Assembly: GCF_003634095.1 (NCBI RefSeq)
Contig: NZ_RBIR01000006.1
Location: 124,001 to 188,000 of the forward strand
Origin: Arthrobacter oryzae
GTDB taxonomy: Bacteria > Actinomycetota > Actinomycetes > Actinomycetales > Micrococcaceae
Direction of reading: 5' to 3'
DNA: 64,000 nt
Each line of letters starts with the position of its first letter. The first letter of the stretch is position 1. The translations under genes were made by a program, and so were the position numbers. Under the pieces are notes generated by a model, which was not told where the DNA came from, did not search any database, and saw only the letters and a program-made list of their open reading frames with translations. Positions 8,264-17,395 of the stretch are shown piece after piece.

Positions 8264-8983
8264 TTAGTCGTTGGTTTTGCGCAGCGCCTCGGTCAGGACG
8301 CGGCCGGCGTTGCAGACCACCTCGGCGTGCAGTCTGCCCGGCTGCCGTGTCAGGCGCTCGATCGGGCCGGAAATGGACACGGCGGCAATCACGCGGCCAG
8401 ACGGCCCGCGCACGGGGGCCGAAACGGAGGCGACGCCCGGCTCGCGTTCGCCCAGGCTCTGGCCCCAGCCGCGGCGTCGTACTCCCGCCAGGACGGTAGG
8501 GGTGAAGCGGGCCGACTGAAGGCCTTCGAGCAGGCGGTCGTGGTCCTCCCACGCCAGCAGCACCTGGGCGGCGGAACCGGCCTTCATGGACAGCTGGGTG
8601 CCGACGGGGATGGTGTCGCGCAGGCCGATGGGACGCTCGGCGGAGGCCACGCAGACGCGCCAGTCGCCCTGGCGGCGGAAGATCTGGGCGCTTTCGCCGG
8701 TGGCGTCGCGCAGCTGCATCAGCACGGGGCCGGCGGAGGCGATCAGGCGGTCCTCACCGGCGGCGGAGGCGAGCTCCACCAGGCGGCTTCCGAGCACGAA
8801 CCGGCCCTGGATATCCCGGCTCACGAGCCGGTGATGCACCAGGGCGAGAGCCAGCCGGTGCACCGTGGGCCGCGCCAGCCCGGTGGCAGCCACCAGCTGC
8901 GCCAGGGTGGTGGGGCCGGCCTCAAGTGCGTCAAGCACATGGGCCGCTTTATCGATGACACCGACTCCACTAGAATTGTCCAT
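8264..8983 (-). CDS. IclR-family regulator, probable LtbR/NdgR-type repressor of leuCD
   Basis: 239 aa. The N-terminal winged helix-turn-helix (GPTTLAQLVAATGLARPTVHRL) and the IclR effector-binding domain (ASAAGEDRLIASAGPVLMQL through PVRGPSGRVIAAVSISGPIERL) are both complete. It is divergent from leuC, the conserved actinobacterial arrangement in which this regulator (LtbR in Corynebacterium, NdgR/AreB in Streptomyces) controls leuCD and its own gene. The ATG at 8983 gives MDNSSGVGVIDKA, the normal start; the longer reading adds only seven residues. A 15-bp inverted repeat in the divergent region is a likely operator. Confidence 0.9.
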   Translation of the reverse strand: MDNSSGVGVIDKAAHVLDALEAGPTTLAQLVAATGLARPTVHRLALALVHHRLVSRDIQGRFVLGSRLVELASAAGEDRLIASAGPVLMQLRDATGESAQIFRRQGDWRVCVASAERPIGLRDTIPVGTQLSMKAGSAAQVLLAWEDHDRLLEGLQSARFTPTVLAGVRRRGWGQSLGEREPGVASVSAPVRGPSGRVIAAVSISGPIERLTRQPGRLHAEVVCNAGRVLTEALRKTND

Positions 8984-8998
8984 GTAATGATATTGACG

Positions 8999-9013
8999 TC
9001 TCATTATCTGAGA
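8999..9013. promoter_or_regulatory. Inverted-repeat operator between iclR and leuC
   Basis: TCTCA-TTATC-TGAGA, a perfect 5-bp inverted repeat with a 5-bp centre, lying 16 bp upstream of the regulator's ATG and about 100 bp before leuC. Size and symmetry suit a dimeric IclR-type regulator. Confidence 0.5.
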
Positions 9014-9113
9014 TGCAAGTCAACGCGCTGGCGTATTACTTGGCAGTGCTGGTTCAGTGGAAGCAATAGCCCATAGGAACGCACAATAATTACCGCAGTG
9101 AAGGGAGAAGGCC

Positions 9114-10568
9114 GTGGCAAAGACACTGGCCGAGAAAGTCTGGGACGCGCACGTGGTGCGCAAGGGGGACGGCGAAGGAGCCAACGCCCAGCCGGACCTT
9201 CTCTTCATCGATCTCCATCTGGTGCATGAAGTGACGTCCCCGCAGGCATTTGAGGGCCTGCGGCTGGCCGGGCGCAGGCTGCGCCGGCCGGACCTCACCA
9301 TCGCCACCGAGGACCACAACACTCCCACGCTGGACATCGACAAGCCAATCGCCGATCTCACCAGCCGGACCCAGATCCAGACTTTGCGCAACAACTGCCA
9401 GGAGTTCGGGGTCCGCCTGCACTCCCTTGGCGACGCCGAGCAGGGCATCGTGCACGTCGTCGGCCCCCAGCTGGGCCTCACCCAGCCCGGCATGACGGTT
9501 GTCTGCGGCGATTCGCACACCTCCACGCATGGCGCCTTCGGCGCCCTCGCCATGGGCATCGGCACCTCCGAGGTGGAGCACGTCATGGCCACCCAGACGC
9601 TGTCCCTGAAGCCGTTCAAGACCATGGCCATCAATGTTGAGGGCACGCTGCGCCCCGGCGTGAGCGCCAAGGACATCATCCTCGCCGTCATCGCCAAGAT
9701 CGGCACCGGCGGGGGACAGGGCTACGTCCTCGAATACCGCGGCTCCGCCATCCGGGCGCTGTCCATGGAAGCCCGGATGACCATCTGCAACATGTCCATC
9801 GAGGCCGGAGCCCGTGCCGGGCTGGTGGCCCCGGACCAGACCACCTACGACTATATGCACGGCCGCCCGCATGCGCCCCAGGGCGCCGAATGGGACGCCG
9901 CCGTCGAGTACTGGAACACGCTGAGCACCGACGACGACGCGGCGTTCGACGTCGAGGTGGACCTCGACGCCGACACCCTGGAACCGTTCGTGACGTGGGG
10001 GACCAACCCGGGCCAGGGCGTGTCCCTGTCCGCGAAGGTGCCCTCGCCGGAGGACTTTGGCGATGAGAACGCCAAGGCCGCCGCCGAACGCGCCCTGCAG
10101 TACATGGGGCTCGAGGCCGGCACTCCGATGAAGGACATCAGGGTGGACACGGTGTTCCTGGGCTCCTGCACCAACTCACGGATGGAGGACCTCCGGGCCG
10201 CCGCGGACATCCTCCGCGGCCGCACGAAGGACCCCAACATCCGGATGCTCGTGGTGCCTGGCTCGGCCCGGGTCCGCCTGGAGGCCGAGGCCGAGGGGCT
10301 GGACAAGGTCTTCAAGGACTTCGGCGCAGAATGGCGTTTTGCCGGCTGCTCGATGTGCCTGGGCATGAACCCGGACCAGCTGGAGGTCGGCGAGCGTTGC
10401 GCCTCCACCTCCAACCGCAACTTCGAAGGCCGCCAGGGCAAGGGCGGCCGCACCCACCTCGTCTCGCCGGTAGTGGCCGCGGCGACGGCGGTCCGCGGCA
10501 CGCTGAGCTCGCCGTCGGATCTCGACCCCGCCCCGGAGTCCGCGGCGCTCCGCGTCGGCGCCGCGTAG
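9114..10568 (+). CDS. leuC: 3-Isopropylmalate dehydratase large subunit
   Basis: 484 aa of the aconitase superfamily, isomerising 2-isopropylmalate to 3-isopropylmalate in leucine synthesis as a LeuC-LeuD heterodimer. [4Fe-4S] ligands are visible in [13 protein letters not shown] and in the paired cysteines of [38 protein letters not shown] and [12 protein letters not shown] are family blocks. The GTG start at 9114 follows AAGGGAGAAGG. leuD follows after 92 bp. Confidence 0.97.
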   Translation: MAKTLAEKVWDAHVVRKGDGEGANAQPDLLFIDLHLVHEVTSPQAFEGLRLAGRRLRRPDLTIATEDHNTPTLDIDKPIADLTSRTQIQTLRNNCQEFGVRLHSLGDAEQGIVHVVGPQLGLTQPGMTVVCGDSHTSTHGAFGALAMGIGTSEVEHVMATQTLSLKPFKTMAINVEGTLRPGVSAKDIILAVIAKIGTGGGQGYVLEYRGSAIRALSMEARMTICNMSIEAGARAGLVAPDQTTYDYMHGRPHAPQGAEWDAAVEYWNTLSTDDDAAFDVEVDLDADTLEPFVTWGTNPGQGVSLSAKVPSPEDFGDENAKAAAERALQYMGLEAGTPMKDIRVDTVFLGSCTNSRMEDLRAAADILRGRTKDPNIRMLVVPGSARVRLEAEAEGLDKVFKDFGAEWRFAGCSMCLGMNPDQLEVGERCASTSNRNFEGRQGKGGRTHLVSPVVAAATAVRGTLSSPSDLDPAPESAALRVGAA

Positions 10569-10660
10569 CCCCCGCCGAGATCTGACCCCGGATCGACGCA
10601 CCCGATTCACCTAGTCTCGATCCACACAGCCCCGGTCCCCACAGTTTCGAAGGATCCGCC

Positions 10661-11263
10661 ATGGAAAAGTTCACCACCCACACCGGAATCGGTGTCCCGC
10701 TGCGTCAGAGCAACGTCGACACCGACCAGATCATCCCCGCCGTCTACCTCAAGCGCATCACCCGCACGGGCTTCGAGGACGCGCTCTTCGCCGCGTGGCG
10801 CAAGGACCCGTCCTTCATCCTGAACCAGGCGCCGTTCAACGCAGGCTCCGTCCTGGTGGCCGGACCCGACTTCGGCACCGGCTCCTCCCGCGAGCATGCC
10901 GTGTGGGCACTGAAGGACTTCGGTTTCAAAACCGTGCTGTCCTCCCGCTTTGCCGATATCTTCCGCGGCAACTCCGGCAAGCAGGGCCTGCTGGCCGCCG
11001 AGGTTGCCCAGGACGACATCGAGCTGATCTGGAAGGAGCTCGAGAACGCCCCGGGCACCGAAGTCACGGTGGACCTCGTTTCCAAGACCGTGCAGTGCGG
11101 CACCATCGTGGCGCCCTTCGAGATCGATGATTACACCCGGTGGCGCCTCCTTGAAGGCCTGGACGACATCGGGCTGACCCTCAAGCACGAGGAAGACATC
11201 ACCGCGTTTGAGGCCACCCGGCCCGCCTTCATGCCCAAAACGCTGCCGGCCCGCCTGTCCTAA
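10661..11263 (+). CDS. leuD: 3-Isopropylmalate dehydratase small subunit
   Basis: 200 aa, the swivelling substrate-recognition domain partner of LeuC. Typical blocks are [31 protein letters not shown], the phosphate/substrate loop [17 protein letters not shown], and [17 protein letters not shown]. It starts at an ATG 92 bp after leuC with a GAAGGATCC ribosome site, consistent with a leuCD operon. Confidence 0.97.
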   Translation: MEKFTTHTGIGVPLRQSNVDTDQIIPAVYLKRITRTGFEDALFAAWRKDPSFILNQAPFNAGSVLVAGPDFGTGSSREHAVWALKDFGFKTVLSSRFADIFRGNSGKQGLLAAEVAQDDIELIWKELENAPGTEVTVDLVSKTVQCGTIVAPFEIDDYTRWRLLEGLDDIGLTLKHEEDITAFEATRPAFMPKTLPARLS

Positions 11264-11303
11264 GAATCCGCCAGCTCCGGGCCTTCGTCCGGGGTCTGCC
11301 ACA

Positions 11304-11368
11304 GCAACGCGGGGTCACTTGCAGCCCATCCGAACCTCCGGGATGGGCCGGAAGTGACCCCGCGTTGC
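11304..11368. repeat. Long near-perfect hairpin between leuD and murA (REP-like or terminator)
   Basis: A 17-bp outer stem (11304-11320 with 11352-11368, arm beginning GCAACGCGGGGTCACTT) continues inward through two mismatches to GCCCATCC/GGATGGGC (11324-11331 with 11341-11348) around a nine-base loop. It starts 41 bp after the leuD stop and may terminate leuCD. The length and the GGGTCACTT/AAGTGACCC arms also suggest a dispersed palindromic repeat; copy number elsewhere is unknown. Confidence 0.65.
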
Positions 11369-11543
11369 CGTTTGGGTGAGGGGTGTCCCAAGCTGCGTCC
11401 AGGGCGGCGGCTGAAGCGGCGTCTGGATGGGGGTCCGCGCCAGCCCACGGCACCCCGTATTTCAGATCGGTAACGGATGCTCCTATGCTTAGCTGGAGCC
11501 TTTGTAAGGATTTGGGGGCGAGTAGTCGTGAGGAAACCGGTAT

Positions 11544-12869
11544 ATGAGTAGTGTTCTGACAATCCGCGGAGGCGTCCCGCTAACTGGCCGCGTCACCGTT
11601 CGCGGGGCCAAGAATCTTGTGCCCAAGGCCATGGTCGCTGCCCTGCTGGGCAATGAGCCGTCGGTGTTGCGCAACGTCCCCGAAATCAAGGACGTTGAGG
11701 TTGTCACGAGCCTGCTTCAGCTCCATGGCGTCCGGGTTGATAAGGACCCCGTGAGCGGTGACCTGACGCTGGACCCGAAGGGCGCCAAGACGGCCTCCAG
11801 CACCGCGATCGACGCCCACGCCGGCGACTCGCGCATCCCGATCCTGCTGTGCGGGCCCCTGATCCACGCCATCGGCGAAGCTTTCATCCCGGACCTGGGC
11901 GGCTGCAAGATCGGCGACCGTCCGATCGACTACCACCTGAATGTCCTGCGTCAGTTTGGCGCCGTGGTGGAAAAGCGCCCGGGCGGCATCCACATCTCCG
12001 CGCCGAACGGCCTCAAGGGCGCCAAGATTGCCCTGCCGTACCCGTCGGTCGGCGCCACCGAGCAGGTCCTGCTGAGCGCCACCCGCGCCGAAGGCATCAC
12101 CGAGCTCTCCGGCGCGGCCACCGAGCCGGAAATCGTCGACCTCATCGCGGTGCTGCAGAAGATGGGCGCGATCATCAGCGTCCAGACGGACCGCACCATC
12201 CGGATCGAAGGCGTCCGGGACCTCGGCGGATACAACCACCGGGCCCTCTCTGACCGCAACGAATCGGCCTCCTGGGCCTCTGCGGCCCTCGTCACCCGGG
12301 GCGACATCTTCGTGGAAGGTGCCACGCAGCGGGACATGATGACGTTCCTGAACACCTACCGCAAGGTTGGCGGCGGCATGGACATCGGCGACGACGGCAT
12401 CCGCTTCTACCACCGCGGCGGCAAGCTCAACCCGCTGGTCCTCGAAACGGACGTGCACCCCGGCTTCATGACGGACTGGCAGCAGCCCCTCATCGTCGCC
12501 CTGACCCAGGCCGAGGGCGTTTCGATCGTCCACGAGACTGTGTACGAGAACCGCTTCGGCTTCACGGATGCGCTCATCCGCATGGGCGCCAATATCCAGG
12601 TCCACCGCGAGTGCCTCGGCAGCGTGCCGTGCCGCTTCGGCCAGCGCAACTTCCTGCATTCGGCCGTCATCTCCGGACCCGCGCAACTCAAGGGCACCGA
12701 CATCGACGTCCCTGACCTGCGCGGCGGATTCAGCCACCTCATCGCCGCCCTGGCCGCGACGGGCACGTCCCGCGTCACCGGAATTGACATCATCAACCGC
12801 GGCTACGAGCGCTTCACCGAAAAGCTCGCGGGCCTCGGCGCCGATTTCGACATCACGTCGGCCAAGTAG
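11544..12869 (+). CDS. murA: UDP-N-acetylglucosamine 1-carboxyvinyltransferase
   Basis: 441 aa of the EPSP-synthase fold, transferring enolpyruvate from PEP to UDP-GlcNAc in the first committed step of peptidoglycan synthesis. The catalytic-loop cysteine is present (C121 in GGCKIGDRPIDYHL), so fosfomycin sensitivity of the enzyme is expected in principle; many mycobacterial MurA carry Asp here. IRGGVPLTGRVTVRGAKNL is the N-terminal block. GAGGAAAC precedes the ATG. The acyltransferase gene starts 10 bp later. Confidence 0.96.
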   Translation: MSSVLTIRGGVPLTGRVTVRGAKNLVPKAMVAALLGNEPSVLRNVPEIKDVEVVTSLLQLHGVRVDKDPVSGDLTLDPKGAKTASSTAIDAHAGDSRIPILLCGPLIHAIGEAFIPDLGGCKIGDRPIDYHLNVLRQFGAVVEKRPGGIHISAPNGLKGAKIALPYPSVGATEQVLLSATRAEGITELSGAATEPEIVDLIAVLQKMGAIISVQTDRTIRIEGVRDLGGYNHRALSDRNESASWASAALVTRGDIFVEGATQRDMMTFLNTYRKVGGGMDIGDDGIRFYHRGGKLNPLVLETDVHPGFMTDWQQPLIVALTQAEGVSIVHETVYENRFGFTDALIRMGANIQVHRECLGSVPCRFGQRNFLHSAVISGPAQLKGTDIDVPDLRGGFSHLIAALAATGTSRVTGIDIINRGYERFTEKLAGLGADFDITSAK

Positions 12870-12879
12870 CGGGGGCCCG

Positions 12880-13686
12880 GTGAAGGAATCGGCCAAGAGC
12901 CACGCCACGTTTGTGGCGGTCGCCGCGATCGTCCGGCCCGTGATGAACCTGCTGATGAGCAAGAAGTGGGAGGGCCTTGAGAAGCTGCCCGCCGGGGGCT
13001 TCATCGCGGCCCCCAACCACTGCACGGAGATCGATCCGCTGGTGGTGGGGCACATGCTCTACAACCAAAAGCGGATGCCGCACTTCCTCGCCAAGGCCGG
13101 ACTCTTCAAGGTTCCGGTGCTGGGTGCTGTCCTGCGCTCCACCAAGCAGATCCCGGTGGAACGCTCGACGACGGGAGCGAACCTGGCGCTGCAGCTTGCC
13201 AAGGAGATTGTGGACGAGGGCGGGGCAATCATCATTTACCCCGAGGGAACCCTGACCCGGGACCCTGCGCTCTGGCCGATGAGGGGACACACCGGCGCGG
13301 CCCGCATGGCGCTGCAGAGCGGCATTCCCGTGGTGCCCATGGCCCATTGGGGTGCCCAGGAGGTTCTGCCGCGTTACTCAAAGCGCATGTACATCTTCCC
13401 GCGCAAGACCTCGCGCCTGGTGGTCGGCGACCCGGTGGACCTGAGCGCCTTCGCCGGCCGCCCGCTGGATAGGGCAACGCTCGCCGAGGCCACCAATGTC
13501 ATCATGGACGCCATTACCGGCCTCCTGGCCGGGCTGCGCGGCGAACAGCCGCCGGCCGAGCGCTGGGATCCGGCGGCGCACAATCAGCCAACGCAGGGCC
13601 GCTTTGTCGAACAAAGCGGAACCGGGGACAGCGCCATCCGAGACGGTGGCGCATCAAACGACAACACGGGGGACAGCGCCGGATGA
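12880..13686 (+). CDS. 1-Acylglycerol-3-phosphate acyltransferase-like (PlsC family)
   Basis: 268 aa with the LPLAT motifs: NHCTEID (NHX4D catalytic motif), then STKQIPVERS and IIYPEGTLTRD. The role is esterification of lysophosphatidate, or a related lysolipid, at the cytoplasmic membrane. The GTG start at 12880 gives VKESAKSHATF, placing the NHX4D motif about 45 residues in. The C-terminal 40 residues are Gly/Asn-rich and not conserved. It sits between murA and gpsA and overlaps gpsA by ATGA, so lipid-phosphate genes are translationally coupled. The gene is often annotated plsC, but several paralogues usually exist. Confidence 0.9.
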   Translation: MKESAKSHATFVAVAAIVRPVMNLLMSKKWEGLEKLPAGGFIAAPNHCTEIDPLVVGHMLYNQKRMPHFLAKAGLFKVPVLGAVLRSTKQIPVERSTTGANLALQLAKEIVDEGGAIIIYPEGTLTRDPALWPMRGHTGAARMALQSGIPVVPMAHWGAQEVLPRYSKRMYIFPRKTSRLVVGDPVDLSAFAGRPLDRATLAEATNVIMDAITGLLAGLRGEQPPAERWDPAAHNQPTQGRFVEQSGTGDSAIRDGGASNDNTGDSAG

Positions 13687-14735
13687 CGGTCAACTTTGAA
13701 GGAGCCTCTTCCGCAGGCACCGTGGCCGTCCTGGGGGCTGGCTCCTGGGGTACCACTTTCGCCAAGGTGGTCGCGGACGCGGCCACTGCTTCGGGGGTTG
13801 AACGAAACGTCCGCCTCTGGGGCCGGCGCCCGGAAATCGTGGACCAGATCAACACCTTGCACCGCAATGAGCAGTACCTGAAGGACATCACGCTGCCGTC
13901 GAGCATCACCGCGTCCAAGGACGTCGCCGAGGTCCTCACCGGCGCGGAACTGGTCATCCTTGCCGTTCCGGCGCAGACGCTGCGGCCGCAACTGCAGGCC
14001 TGGAAGGAACACCTGGCGCCGGGTGCCGTCGTCGTGTCCCTCATGAAGGGCCTCGAACTCCACACTGACGCCCGCATGAGTGAGGTCATTTGCGCGGAAC
14101 TGGACCTCCCGGCCGACCGCGTCGCCGTGGTGTCCGGGCCCAACCTGGCCATGGAGATCGCCCGCGAAGAGCCGACCGCATCCGTGGTGGCTTGCGCGGA
14201 CCCGGTCACGGCAGGCTGGATTGCCCGCAGCTGCACCGCGCCCTACTTCCGCCCGTACACCACCACGGACGTGATCGGCGTCGAAATCGGCGGGATCGTC
14301 AAGAACGTCATCGCCCTGGCCGTGGGAATCTGCGAAGGCAAGGAGATGGGGGACAACACCAAGGCCTCGGTGATCACCCGCGGGCTGGCGGAGACGTCCC
14401 GGCTGGCGCTGGCCCTGGGCGGCGACGCCCGGACCATGGCGGGCCTTGCGGGCTTGGGCGATCTGGTGGCAACCTGCTCCTCGCCGTTGTCCCGCAACCA
14501 CACGGCCGGCAGGCTGCTCGGCAAGGGCCTGACCCTCGATCAGGTCACCGCCGAAATGAAGCAAACGGCCGAAGGCATCAAATCCAGCCAGGCGGTCCAC
14601 GAACTCGCCGGAAAGCTCGGCGTCGACATGCCGATCACGGCCGCCGTCGTCGCCGTCCTGGCCGGAAAACTGTCCGTAGACGAACTGGGTCCGCTGCTGC
14701 TGTCCCGCGACCTGAAACCCGAAGGCGACCACTGA
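13683..14735 (+). CDS. gpsA: Glycerol-3-phosphate dehydrogenase [NAD(P)+]
   Basis: 350 aa reducing DHAP to sn-glycerol-3-phosphate for phospholipid synthesis. The Rossmann motif VAVLGAGSWGTTFAKV, the VSGPNLAMEIAREEPTASVV substrate block, VEIGGIVKNVIALA with the catalytic lysine, and TRGLAE are all present. The ATG overlaps the preceding stop (ATGA), and ddl starts 2 bp after the gpsA stop, forming a tight plsC-like/gpsA/ddl unit. Confidence 0.97.
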   Translation: MTVNFEGASSAGTVAVLGAGSWGTTFAKVVADAATASGVERNVRLWGRRPEIVDQINTLHRNEQYLKDITLPSSITASKDVAEVLTGAELVILAVPAQTLRPQLQAWKEHLAPGAVVVSLMKGLELHTDARMSEVICAELDLPADRVAVVSGPNLAMEIAREEPTASVVACADPVTAGWIARSCTAPYFRPYTTTDVIGVEIGGIVKNVIALAVGICEGKEMGDNTKASVITRGLAETSRLALALGGDARTMAGLAGLGDLVATCSSPLSRNHTAGRLLGKGLTLDQVTAEMKQTAEGIKSSQAVHELAGKLGVDMPITAAVVAVLAGKLSVDELGPLLLSRDLKPEGDH

Positions 14736-14737
14736 GC

Positions 14738-15883
14738 ATGTCAGAGATCAACATGACCACAGCAGCCCCCACGGGCCAGTCCAAACCCCGCGTGGCGGTG
14801 CTCTTCGGCGGCCGCTCCAGCGAGCACGCCGTCAGCTGCGTAACAGCCGCCGGCGTCCTCGGCGCCATCGATAAGGACAAGTACGACGTCATCCCGATCG
14901 GGATCGCCAAGACCGGTCAGTGGGTTTTGGCCTCCGGCGACACCAACGAGTGGTCGCTCTCCGCGTCGTCATTGCCCGAAGTGGCGCCCTCGGCGCAGAC
15001 CGTGGCCCTGGCCGAGATCGGCGGTGAACACCAGCTGATCGTGGCCTCCCCGAACGCGGTCCCGCAGGAGCTCGGCACCGTGGACGTCGTTTTCCCCCTG
15101 CTGCACGGACCGTTCGGCGAGGACGGGACCATCCAAGGCCTCCTGGAACTGTCCGACACCCGTTACGTGGGCGCAGGCGTGCTGGCGTCCGCCGTCGGGA
15201 TGGACAAGCACTACATGAAGGTTGTCTTCGAATCTGCCGGGCTCCACGTGGGACCGTACATCGCCGTGACCGACAGGCAGTGGCTCACAGATCCCGAGAC
15301 GGTCCGCAAGCGCGTGGACCAGCTCGGCTTCCCCGTGTTCGTCAAGCCGGCCCGGGCGGGCTCTTCCATGGGCATCTCCAAGGTGGATTCCCTCGAGGGC
15401 TTGGATGCCGCGATCGAGGCGGCACGCGAGCACGATCCCAAGCTGGTCATCGAGGCCGGCATCACCGGCCGCGAGATTGAATGCGCCGTTTTGGAAGGCC
15501 GCGGGACCGATGCTCCGCGGACCTCCATGCCGGGCGAAATCTCCGTGGCGGGCGGCGGGCACGAGTTCTATGACTTCAACGCCAAATATGTCGACGACGC
15601 CGCAGCCCTCAGCTGCCCGGCCGACCTCCCCGACGAGGCGATCACCAGGGTCCGTGAACTGGCCGCCGTTGCCTTCGACGCCGTCGGCGCCGAGGGGCTG
15701 AGCCGGGTGGACTTCTTCTACACGCCCGAGGGCGAACTGATCATCAACGAGATCAACACCATGCCCGGGTTCACGCCCAAGAGCATGTACCCGCAGATGT
15801 GGAAGTCATCGGGCCTGGGCTACGCCGAACTGATCGACGAGCTGATCCACCTCGCACTGCACCGCAAGACGGGCCTGCGCTAG
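14738..15883 (+). CDS. ddl: D-alanine--D-alanine ligase
   Basis: 381-aa ATP-grasp enzyme producing D-Ala-D-Ala for peptidoglycan. VAVLFGGRSSEHAVSC is the N-terminal block, FPVFVKPARAGSSMGISKV the ATP-grasp core, and INEINTMPGFTPKSMYPQMW carries the metal ligands and D-Ala site. The ATG at 14738 lies 2 bp after gpsA; an internal ATG at 14753 is a possible alternative. In other actinobacteria ddl is normally followed by the DUF3515 gene; here a minus-strand hydrolase gene lies between. Confidence 0.96.
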   Translation: MSEINMTTAAPTGQSKPRVAVLFGGRSSEHAVSCVTAAGVLGAIDKDKYDVIPIGIAKTGQWVLASGDTNEWSLSASSLPEVAPSAQTVALAEIGGEHQLIVASPNAVPQELGTVDVVFPLLHGPFGEDGTIQGLLELSDTRYVGAGVLASAVGMDKHYMKVVFESAGLHVGPYIAVTDRQWLTDPETVRKRVDQLGFPVFVKPARAGSSMGISKVDSLEGLDAAIEAAREHDPKLVIEAGITGREIECAVLEGRGTDAPRTSMPGEISVAGGGHEFYDFNAKYVDDAAALSCPADLPDEAITRVRELAAVAFDAVGAEGLSRVDFFYTPEGELIINEINTMPGFTPKSMYPQMWKSSGLGYAELIDELIHLALHRKTGLR

Positions 15884-15892
15884 GGCGAGCTG

Positions 15893-15928
15893 GGCCCGGC
15901 GGCCGGTAAATTGGCCTGCCGCCGGGCC
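15893..15928. terminator. Hairpin between convergent ddl and hydrolase genes
   Basis: GGCCCGGCGG (15893-15902) pairs with CCGCCGGGCC (15919-15928) around a 16-nt loop. It sits 9 bp after ddl and 18 bp before the end of the minus-strand gene, so it may serve both. Confidence 0.5.
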
Positions 15929-15945
15929 GCGTCAGTCCGGCTATG

Positions 15946-17235
15946 TCAAAGCGTCTGTGGCTCCCGATACGAAATCGTCAACTCGGTGATCTCGGGTGCG
16001 TCCAACTCCCATGTGGCGAGTCCGAAACCTTTGATTTCGCATTTCTTGTCGACAATGACCGACTCGCGTAGTGAGGATCTCCCGGACGGAACCCGCAGAT
16101 ATTTGAAATATCCGATTCCCCTAAATGGTGAGAATCGGAATCCGGCTCGATTCATTGCCTCGCTGTCGGGGTCAGCTGGCACTAGACAAAGAACGATCCC
16201 TTTTTCCGATTCTGCTCCGCCGTTAAAGACTTCAAATTCTACGTCGACCGCTCCGTGTCCTGACGACCCGACCCATGTCACCGCTTCCGCCAGTGGCTGC
16301 TTCTCCCATTCCGCGGCATCGTTGAGATCCCAGATGGGAGTCGGCACCGCCAGGGCTTCCTCGACGGCGGGCGGACGTCCGTCGGAAATATCGTAGGGCA
16401 ACTCGGCGAGAGTCTTCAGCGTCTGGATCATAAACGGGGTTGGCTGGACCGCGTGCCCCTCCGGTCGCGGCGTCTGGTGGAGTGAGGTGTGGCCGACGGA
16501 CGAGACAGTGGGCGCCATCGAGTTGACTGCCTTCAAGAACTCCAAAGCTTCGGAATGCGCGCCATCTGCCCTGTTCGTAATGATTGACAGTGGGGGAATG
16601 TAGTCACTGTGGCGGAAGCGGGCAAGAACATTGACCCGTTCGGGGAACTGGCTCTCGATCTCTTTGAGAGGGGTTCCGCCAAGTGCGAGGCGCTCCACAT
16701 CAGTCAGGGCCTGTGCATCGGGATACTCCAAGAGATCCAACTGGGGAACCTCCGCTATGGCCCGCGAGCCAGGCAGGGAAGCCGCTATCATGAGGGCTCC
16801 GTACCCACCCATGGAACTCCCGTACAGGGTGACCATGTCCGCTGGAATCTCCCGCCGGACGCATAGTTCTTTCAGGAAGGCGGCAAGTTCTTTGGTTATG
16901 TCCGTCGTGGTGCTGACGAACCAGGAAGCGTGGAGCTCCGGAGCAGCATGAAGCATGGGATCGCTGAGTGAGACGACATCCCATTCGTCAAATCCGGAGG
17001 CCCAGGACCATCTTGGGAAGAATGGAATCTGAGGCGCAACGGAACGAGGTTGTGCTGAGGGGAGCAGACACAGCAAGTGCTTGGGTGCCTCCGCGAATTT
17101 CACAAACGCTTCCACGGGAAGACCGTCCGAGGTCATGCCGGTTATCACCCGGTTTGTAGCAGAAAACTCAGCCGAGCGGCTTACCTCGGATAGTGGCCGG
17201 CGCCCCTTCAGGGCAAAGTCCAATACGGATGACAT
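15946..17235 (-). CDS. Asp2-like alpha/beta hydrolase with C-terminal beta-rich module
   Basis: 429 aa. The middle has a nucleophile elbow YGSSMGGYGALM (Ser141 in GSSMGG) with plausible downstream acidic and His residues (NRADGAHSEAL, VGHTSLHQ), as in alpha/beta hydrolases and accessory-Sec Asp2-type acyltransferases. Residues about 318-429 form a beta-rich domain with the core FRGIGYFKYLRVPSG, closely resembling a module in the rhamnosyltransferase-like protein 10 kb away (PGIGHFRYLNLRPG). No signal peptide is visible. I infer a cytosolic acetyltransferase or esterase acting on the surface glycan. GAGG sits before the ATG. Base composition looks less GC-rich than ddl. Function unproven. Confidence 0.72.
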   Translation of the reverse strand: MSSVLDFALKGRRPLSEVSRSAEFSATNRVITGMTSDGLPVEAFVKFAEAPKHLLCLLPSAQPRSVAPQIPFFPRWSWASGFDEWDVVSLSDPMLHAAPELHASWFVSTTTDITKELAAFLKELCVRREIPADMVTLYGSSMGGYGALMIAASLPGSRAIAEVPQLDLLEYPDAQALTDVERLALGGTPLKEIESQFPERVNVLARFRHSDYIPPLSIITNRADGAHSEALEFLKAVNSMAPTVSSVGHTSLHQTPRPEGHAVQPTPFMIQTLKTLAELPYDISDGRPPAVEEALAVPTPIWDLNDAAEWEKQPLAEAVTWVGSSGHGAVDVEFEVFNGGAESEKGIVLCLVPADPDSEAMNRAGFRFSPFRGIGYFKYLRVPSGRSSLRESVIVDKKCEIKGFGLATWELDAPEITELTISYREPQTL

Positions 17236-17395
17236 CAGCGGCCTCTACATTCCCGGTCAAGTTCAGTTCAACTCACTGATGTTAGCAACACTAGACCGTG
17301 GCAGATTCCGCTTCATGCCGCCACTTAGAGACCATGGAGAGGCACTCATGAAATGGCCCCTCCGCGGACATTGAGTTGTTTTCACTTAGGGACTG

